From Acidimicrobiia bacterium (GTDB lineage Bacteria > Actinomycetota > Acidimicrobiia > Acidimicrobiales > CAIXPF01), in assembly GCA_947476745.1 (NCBI GenBank), contig CANJRG010000002.1, positions 62,001-126,000 on the forward strand: a DNA stretch of 64,000 nucleotides, written 5' to 3'. A program made the position numbers and the translations under genes. The notes beneath the pieces are model-generated. The model ran no database searches. It was not told where the DNA came from and saw only the letters and a list, made by a program, of their open reading frames with translations. Below are positions 59,359-64,000 of the stretch, one piece after another. The first letter of the stretch is position 1. Every line of letters begins with the position of its first letter.

Positions 59359-60659
59359 TGACCGGCCGGGCGGTTCGCCGTCACCGCCGTAGCGGCATCG
59401 GACGGCACGGCAGCCAGCACCATCAGGCCCACCACCGCCAGGGCCGCACCCACCGCATAGGGCACGGGCGTGGCGATGCCGAACAGGCCGAGCGCCACCA
59501 GCGGACCGACGATGCGGCTGGCCGCACCCACCGCCTGCTGTGCGCCGAACATCGCGCCCCGCCGATCCTCTGGTGCCACCGCCGACAGCACCGTGGACAT
59601 CGCCGGGTTCCACAGGCCCTGGCCCACCGTCAGCAGTCCGAGGGCCGGGACCAGGCCCCACCAGCCGGTGGCCGGAATAAGCACGGCAAAGCCCACCAGG
59701 TTGATGGTGACCGCCAGGCGGGCCGTGCGTACGGCACCCAACGCCCCGATGACGCGCTTGACCAGGAAGCCCTGCACCACGCTGAGGACCACGCCCACGC
59801 CGGCGAACACCAGCCCCGCGGACCCGACGGTCAAGCCAACCCGCTCCTTGCCCAACAGCCCGAAGGTCGACTCGAACCCGGCGAAGCCGATACCGAGGAC
59901 CAAGGCGGTCAGTAGCATCCGGCCCAGCAGGGTCGACCACCCGATCAGGGCGAACGCGCCGCCCATCCCGGAGCGACCGACCGGCTGCCGGGCCCCGGCG
60001 GCTCCGTGGACCCCGGCAGACTCCGCAGCCCCCGGGGACCCGGTCGGCGGGGTGGACCGTACGGGCCGCGGCAAGGCCGAAAGGCGCCACCAGGCGGTGG
60101 CGGCGTTGCCCGCGCACAGCGCCGCCGCCACGAAGAATGGCACCCGCACCCCACCTCGAGCGGCCAGCGAGCCCAACGCCGGGCCGGCCACGAAGCCCAG
60201 GGCGATCCCGGCCCCGAGCAGGCCGAACAGGCGGGGACGTTCCGGTGGAGAGGCCAGATCGGCGGCGGCGGCGTGGGCGACGGACAGGCTCCCGCCGGAG
60301 AAGCCGTCGAGGGCCCGGGCGACGATGATGAGCGGGACCGCGCCGGCCAGGCCGGTCAGCACATGGCCGACGGCACTGCCGACCAGGGCGATCACCAGGA
60401 CCGGTCGCCGACCATGCCGGTCCGACAACCGACCCAGGATCGGCGAGCCGACGAGCTGCGCCGCCGAATACGCCGACAGCACCACCCCGACCGTGAACGG
60501 TTTTGCCCCCAGGTCGCTCACATAGAGCGGCAGGATCGGCAACACGATGCCGAAGCCGAGCAGATCGAGCACGACGGTCAGCCACAGGCTGACGAACCCC
60601 CGGGGCAGCGGGGTCCTGACCGGCCGCGCGTCGCCGGTCGGCCCCGATGAACCGCTCAA
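59355..60659 (-). CDS. MFS transporter, tetracycline-exporter-like
   Basis: 434 residues with twelve hydrophobic segments. The loop 2-3 motif GRLSDRHGRRPVLVIAL (about 67-83) and the first helix GFGIVLPILPLYVSDLGA resemble TetA/MdtG-type drug:proton antiporters. No ATG or GTG lies near the start. The TTG at 60659, which overlaps the cysS stop (TTGA), is my choice, and it implies coupling to cysS. The substrate is unknown. The frame upstream to 61433 is a shadow of cysS. Confidence 0.85.
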   Translation of the reverse strand: MSGSSGPTGDARPVRTPLPRGFVSLWLTVVLDLLGFGIVLPILPLYVSDLGAKPFTVGVVLSAYSAAQLVGSPILGRLSDRHGRRPVLVIALVGSAVGHVLTGLAGAVPLIIVARALDGFSGGSLSVAHAAAADLASPPERPRLFGLLGAGIALGFVAGPALGSLAARGGVRVPFFVAAALCAGNAATAWWRLSALPRPVRSTPPTGSPGAAESAGVHGAAGARQPVGRSGMGGAFALIGWSTLLGRMLLTALVLGIGFAGFESTFGLLGKERVGLTVGSAGLVFAGVGVVLSVVQGFLVKRVIGALGAVRTARLAVTINLVGFAVLIPATGWWGLVPALGLLTVGQGLWNPAMSTVLSAVAPEDRRGAMFGAQQAVGAASRIVGPLVALGLFGIATPVPYAVGAALAVVGLMVLAAVPSDAATAVTANRPAGH

Positions 60660-62020
60660 CCCTTGCGGCGGAGCTGGGGGCCCTGCGGCGAGTCCTCGAC
60701 CAGCCAGCCCAAGCTGCTCAGCTCGCTGCGGATCCGGTCCGCCGAGCCGAAGTCCTTGGCCGCGCGGGCCGCCACGCGCTGCTCGGCGAGGATCAGTACC
60801 TCGATGGGCGGACCACCGCTGTCCTCCTCGCGCAGCGCCAGGCCCACCGCCCGGCACATCTCGCGCACCGCGGCGGCCAACGCTGCTGCGGTGGCGTCGT
60901 CCTCGGCGTCGAGTGCGGTGTTGGCCGAACGCACCGCCCGGAACAGCTGGTCGAGCGCCCCGGCGGTGTTCAGGTCGTCGTCCATGGCCCGGCGGAACTG
61001 ATCCATGGTCGCCGGATCGGCCACGGTGGCGGGGTCGACCAACTCGATCGAGCGGCGGGCGAAGGCGTCGAGACGGTCGAGGGATCGATCGGCGTCGGCG
61101 ATGGTGGACTCGGTGACCTCGACCGGCGAGCGGTAGTGCGAACGCAGCACCAACATCCGGTAGCCGCGGCCGTCGTGCCGATCGAGCAGGTCGAGCAGGT
61201 TGGTGAAGTTCCCCAGCGACTTGGACATCTTCTCGCCCTCGACCTCGACGAAGCCGTTGTGGGTCCAGTGCCTGGCAAAGGTCTTGCCGACCGCGATGGC
61301 CTGGGCCCGCTCGTTCTCGTGATGGGGGAAGGCCAGGTCCTGGCCCCCACCGTGCAGATCGAACCCCTCGCCGAGCAGGTCGAGCGACATCACCACGCAC
61401 TCGGTGTGCCAGCCTGGCCGACCGTCGCCCCACGGAGCCGGCCAGGTCGGCTCACCGGGCTTGGCCTTCTTCCACAGGACGAAGTCGGTGGGGTTGCGCT
61501 TCTCGTCGCTGCCCTCCACCCGGGCCCCGGCCAACAGCGAGTCGAGGCTCTGGCGGGCGAGCAGGCCGTAGCCGGGAACGGTCGAGCAGTCGAGGTACAC
61601 CCCGTCAGAGGTCTCGTACGCCTTGCCCGATGCCAGCAGTTCGGCGATGAGGTCCACCATCCGCCCGACGTACTCGGTGGCGCGCGGGGTCACCGTCGGC
61701 CGCTTCACCCCGAGTCCGTCCATGGCCTTGAACCAGATCGACTCGCACTTGGTGGTGATGTCCTGCCACGGACGGCCCTCGCGCTGAGCCCGATCGATGA
61801 TCTTGTCATCGATGTCGGTGATGTTCGACACGTAGCGCACCTCGTAGCCGGACCACTCGAGGTACCGGCGAAGCACGTCGAAGACCAGCGAGAAGCGGCC
61901 GTGGCCCAGGTGGGGTGGCCCGTACACGGTGGGGCCGCACACGTACATGGAGACCTTGTTCGGCTCGTTGGTCTCGAACGGGACGACCCGTCCCTGCGCG
62001 GTGTCGAAGAGGTGCAGCAC
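60656..62020 (-). CDS. cysS: Cysteinyl-tRNA synthetase
   Basis: 454 residues. It charges tRNA-Cys. Class I motifs: PPHLGHGR (variant of HIGH) near residue 37 and KMSKS near 266. Zinc ligands come from VCGPTVY, WHTECVVMS and the HHENE region. The C-terminal domain (SADRIRSELSSLGWLVEDSPQGPQLRR) is that of full CysRS and separates it from the shorter mycothiol ligase MshC. The GTG at 62020 is preceded by TAGCCT 8 nt upstream. The stop overlaps the MFS start. Confidence 0.95.
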   Translation of the reverse strand: MLHLFDTAQGRVVPFETNEPNKVSMYVCGPTVYGPPHLGHGRFSLVFDVLRRYLEWSGYEVRYVSNITDIDDKIIDRAQREGRPWQDITTKCESIWFKAMDGLGVKRPTVTPRATEYVGRMVDLIAELLASGKAYETSDGVYLDCSTVPGYGLLARQSLDSLLAGARVEGSDEKRNPTDFVLWKKAKPGEPTWPAPWGDGRPGWHTECVVMSLDLLGEGFDLHGGGQDLAFPHHENERAQAIAVGKTFARHWTHNGFVEVEGEKMSKSLGNFTNLLDLLDRHDGRGYRMLVLRSHYRSPVEVTESTIADADRSLDRLDAFARRSIELVDPATVADPATMDQFRRAMDDDLNTAGALDQLFRAVRSANTALDAEDDATAAALAAAVREMCRAVGLALREEDSGGPPIEVLILAEQRVAARAAKDFGSADRIRSELSSLGWLVEDSPQGPQLRRKG

Positions 62021-62028
62021 AGCGGGAG

Positions 62029-62034
62029 AGGCTA
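62029..62034 (-). promoter_or_regulatory. Putative -10 element of a leaderless transcript
   Basis: On the minus strand TAGCCT ends 8 nt before the GTG at 62020 of cysS. Confidence 0.45.
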
Positions 62035-62192
62035 GCGGCCCGATCCCGCCGCTGAACCGGCCGAGGCGAATCCGCCCGGCCGGGGCCCGGCCGCCACGGG
62101 CGGGGACGACAGCCACCACGGGTGGTCCCGGCGGGCACCCTGGACCGTTCCCGGTGATTGCTCGACGGGGATCCGCTACAGCACTGGCATGA

Positions 62193-63425
62193 ATGTTCCG
62201 ATGGAACGGCATGTCCGCTCTGAAGGGGACGCGCCCGGTTCGGCTGTGCCTGGGCGCGGCGGTCGTCGTCGTGGGGTGTTACGGGGTCGCGACCGCGGCG
62301 ACCCTACTCGCGGGCCTGCACGGCCTCGGCCAGCTCGTCGCGGCCGGCCTCCTGACCTCGTGCCTCGCGGCCGGGTCCGGATGGTTCTTGCTCGCGGGAT
62401 CGGCCTCGGCGCCGCGGGCCGGCCCCGCGGATCCTCCGGCATTGACCGAGGCGGAGCGGCTCACCCGGCGGTTGGACTTCGACCGGCAAGTCGACCGGGC
62501 CCTGGAACGGGCCCACAGCGAGAGCGACCTGTTCGCCCTGGCCGCCCGGGCGCTCGGCTCGATGTGGCCCGATGCCCCGGCCGAGGTCCTGATGGTCGCC
62601 GGGACCGGACAACGAGGCCGGCCGGCCCCGCTGTTGCAGGTGGCCGAGGCCGGCCCCGACGGTGAGGGACCCGGCTGCCCGGTGGCCCGGCCGGAGCAGT
62701 GCGAGGCCATCCACCGCAACCGCACGTTGCGGTGGCGGTCCTCCGACGATCTCGATGTCTGTCCGTTCCTCGCGCACCGGGAGGAGCGGGCCCGTTCGGC
62801 GGTCTGCATCCCGATCCGTATCGTCGGCAACCCCGCCGGGGTGCTGCACCGCACCGCCGCCGCGGCCGACCCGGCGCAGGAGTTCGACGTCGCCGCCCTC
62901 GAGAGCCTGGCCGGCCGCATCGAGGCGCGACTGAGCATGGTGCACCTCTCCCCCGGCGAGGTCGATCTGCCCGACGCCAACGGCGTGTTCGACCGCGCCG
63001 CGCTCGACCGGCGGATCAACGCTCTGCTGCGCTCATTGTCCCCCTTCGCCCTTGCCCGTTGCGACGTCGAGGACCTCGCCGGCTACGGCGACCGTCACGG
63101 CGAGCAGGCCGCGTCGGAGGCCCTACGCTGTTTCGAGCGCACCATGGTCGGCTGCCTGCGGCCCGATGACACGGTGGGTCGCGTCGGCCCCCACGAGCTG
63201 GTCGCCGTCCTACCCGGAGCGACCATCGGCGATGCCCGGCGGGTGCTCGACCGCGTCCGCGAGGAGCTGGTCCTGCAGCTGAACGAGCGTCGGCTGGCCC
63301 CCCTTCGCGTCGCCAGCGGCGCGGTCGAGTCCCACGGCCGCCACGGCCGCCACGGCCTCGACGAACTGCTCGACGCCGTCGATGCCGCGGTCATCAGCCG
63401 TGGCGGGCCCGCCGCCGGCGACTGA
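62193..63425 (+). CDS. Membrane protein with GAF-like and degenerate GGDEF domains
   Basis: 410 residues. Two hydrophobic segments near the start (about 17-66) are followed by a GAF-like sensor region (about 90-245: DLFALAARALGSMWPD... ERARSAVCIPIRIVGNPAGVLHR) and a GGDEF-like domain (about 265-400: DRAALDRRINALLRSLSPFALARCDVEDLAGY). The active-site loop is VGRVGPHELVAVLPG where active cyclases have RxGGDEF, so diguanylate cyclase activity is unlikely; it may bind c-di-GMP or act only in signalling. ATGs at 62193 and 62211 are both possible starts. Confidence 0.8.
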   Translation: MFRWNGMSALKGTRPVRLCLGAAVVVVGCYGVATAATLLAGLHGLGQLVAAGLLTSCLAAGSGWFLLAGSASAPRAGPADPPALTEAERLTRRLDFDRQVDRALERAHSESDLFALAARALGSMWPDAPAEVLMVAGTGQRGRPAPLLQVAEAGPDGEGPGCPVARPEQCEAIHRNRTLRWRSSDDLDVCPFLAHREERARSAVCIPIRIVGNPAGVLHRTAAAADPAQEFDVAALESLAGRIEARLSMVHLSPGEVDLPDANGVFDRAALDRRINALLRSLSPFALARCDVEDLAGYGDRHGEQAASEALRCFERTMVGCLRPDDTVGRVGPHELVAVLPGATIGDARRVLDRVREELVLQLNERRLAPLRVASGAVESHGRHGRHGLDELLDAVDAAVISRGGPAAGD

Positions 63426-63454
63426 CCCCCGCCACGACCGCGCGACGGCGTGGT

Positions 63455-64000
63455 TCAGCGGGTCGCGCCGTCGACGCGACGTTCCCGAGGCGCGCCGACC
63501 GTTCCGGCCAGCACCTCGTCCGCCGTCCATCCCAGGTTGCCGTGGCGGACCACGCCGTAGCGCACGATGGCCTCGTCCACCATCGGCCGGGCTTCGGGGA
63601 AGTCGATCCAGATGCGCATCAGCAGCCGCACCCGGTCCTCGTCGGCGACGGGCTCATGGGCCGCCCGGCCGTGCAGCACGACGTAGTTGTTGGCGAACTG
63701 CACGTCGCCGGGGTTGACGGTGAACTCCAACCGGTCGCGGGCCGCCAGCCGATCGAACAGGTCGAGCGCCTCGCGCTGGGCCGGCGTGTTGTTGGTGTCG
63801 TTGCGCCGCTGGGCGGCGGCCATCCAGTAGCGGTTGTAGCGGCAGGACACGACCCCGTCACGCACGCTGAAGACCGGCACCCGATAGCCCGAGGTCGGCG
63901 ACTCTACGGGCCCGTGCTCACCCATCCGGTCCCACTCGAACCCTTCGAGCAGGGCGTCGAGCAGATCTGGCCTGCTCTCCAACATCTCGTTGAAGATCGC
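63455..64000 (-). CDS. TauD/TfdA-like dioxygenase, partial (5' end outside window)
   Basis: C-terminal 181 codons of a longer gene entering from the right edge; the frame is still open at position 64000. The block GDVQFANNYVVLHGRAAHEP holds the distal His of the iron site in VVLHGR, and the Arg (RLLMRIWIDFPEARP) is the 2-oxoglutarate binder, as in TauD-like enzymes. The HxD motif should be to the right. It has a long C-terminal tail after the fold (VRHGNLGWTADEVLAGTVGAPRERR). Convergent with the GGDEF-like gene. Confidence 0.8.
   Translation of the reverse strand, partial: AIFNEMLESRPDLLDALLEGFEWDRMGEHGPVESPTSGYRVPVFSVRDGVVSCRYNRYWMAAAQRRNDTNNTPAQREALDLFDRLAARDRLEFTVNPGDVQFANNYVVLHGRAAHEPVADEDRVRLLMRIWIDFPEARPMVDEAIVRYGVVRHGNLGWTADEVLAGTVGAPRERRVDGATR

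Noticed and set aside
60656-62020. Mycothiol ligase MshC instead of CysRS
   Set aside because: The protein is full length and keeps the C-terminal tRNA-binding domain that MshC lacks.

Overview
The window looks like chromosome from a high-GC actinobacterium, most probably of the class Acidimicrobiia (Ilumatobacter/Microthrix relatives). This is inferred from gene content. It has a class E sortase, an RqlH-type helicase fused to a phosphoribosyltransferase-like domain, five F420/FMN luciferase-like (LLM) oxidoreductases, many acyl-CoA enzymes of mycobacterial type, threonine-rich linkers in exported proteins, and many genes that appear to be transcribed without a leader. No rRNA, tRNA, integrase, transposase, phage gene or CRISPR array was seen, so this is accessory metabolism rather than a mobile island.

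Layout. 0-5 kb (minus): a cytochrome c maturation System I operon in the order ccmA-ccmB-ccmC-ccmD-ccmE-ccmF, followed by a redoxin cut by the left edge. 5-8.9 kb: a sortase E, a septum-formation-type lipoprotein, a 70-residue biotin carrier, a TetR regulator and uridine kinase. 8.9-10.1 kb: a decay block with a 5'-truncated LuxR-type response regulator and a TetR gene broken by an in-frame TAA. 10-17.9 kb: an OsmC protein, an acyl-CoA dehydrogenase, IlvE, a double-domain CoA-transferase, an L,D-transpeptidase and a P450. 17.9-24.5 kb (minus): a TauD/cupin/MFS operon and a MaoC/CitE-like/MFS/methylacyl-CoA racemase operon. 24.6-26.5 kb: the Kup potassium transporter. 26.5-43.3 kb: catabolic genes (thioesterases, hydrolases, LLM enzyme, hotdog protein, enoyl-CoA hydratase, quinone oxidoreductase, two acyl-CoA dehydrogenases, acyl-CoA ligase, SDR, NTF2-like proteins, nitroreductase, methyltransferase). 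43.3-47.1 kb: RqlH helicase and an ABC-F ATPase. 47.3-55.9 kb: a serine hydrolase, four LLM oxidoreductases, a citrate synthase homologue, a dienelactone hydrolase, a cupin and an NTF2-like protein. 56-64 kb: a repeat-rich S8 protease, TatA, a secreted helical protein, an MFS exporter, cysteinyl-tRNA synthetase, a GAF protein with a degenerate GGDEF domain and a partial TauD enzyme.

How the genes fit together. Most enzymes could serve CoA-linked breakdown of branched, cyclic or aromatic acids: activation by the acyl-CoA ligase or CoA transferases, alpha-beta oxidation by the acyl-CoA dehydrogenases, hydration by enoyl-CoA hydratase and MaoC, cleavage by the CitE-like lyase, epimerisation by the racemase, and ring or side-chain chemistry by the P450, LLM, TauD and SDR enzymes. 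No substrate can be assigned from sequence alone.

Most striking non-coding features: a perfect 40-bp palindrome at 35601-35640 in a divergent promoter region; a recurring TANNNT hexamer 5-8 nt before start codons; and gene remnants (response regulator, TetR, SDR) showing local reduction. I did not find a convincing new multi-gene defence or signalling system.
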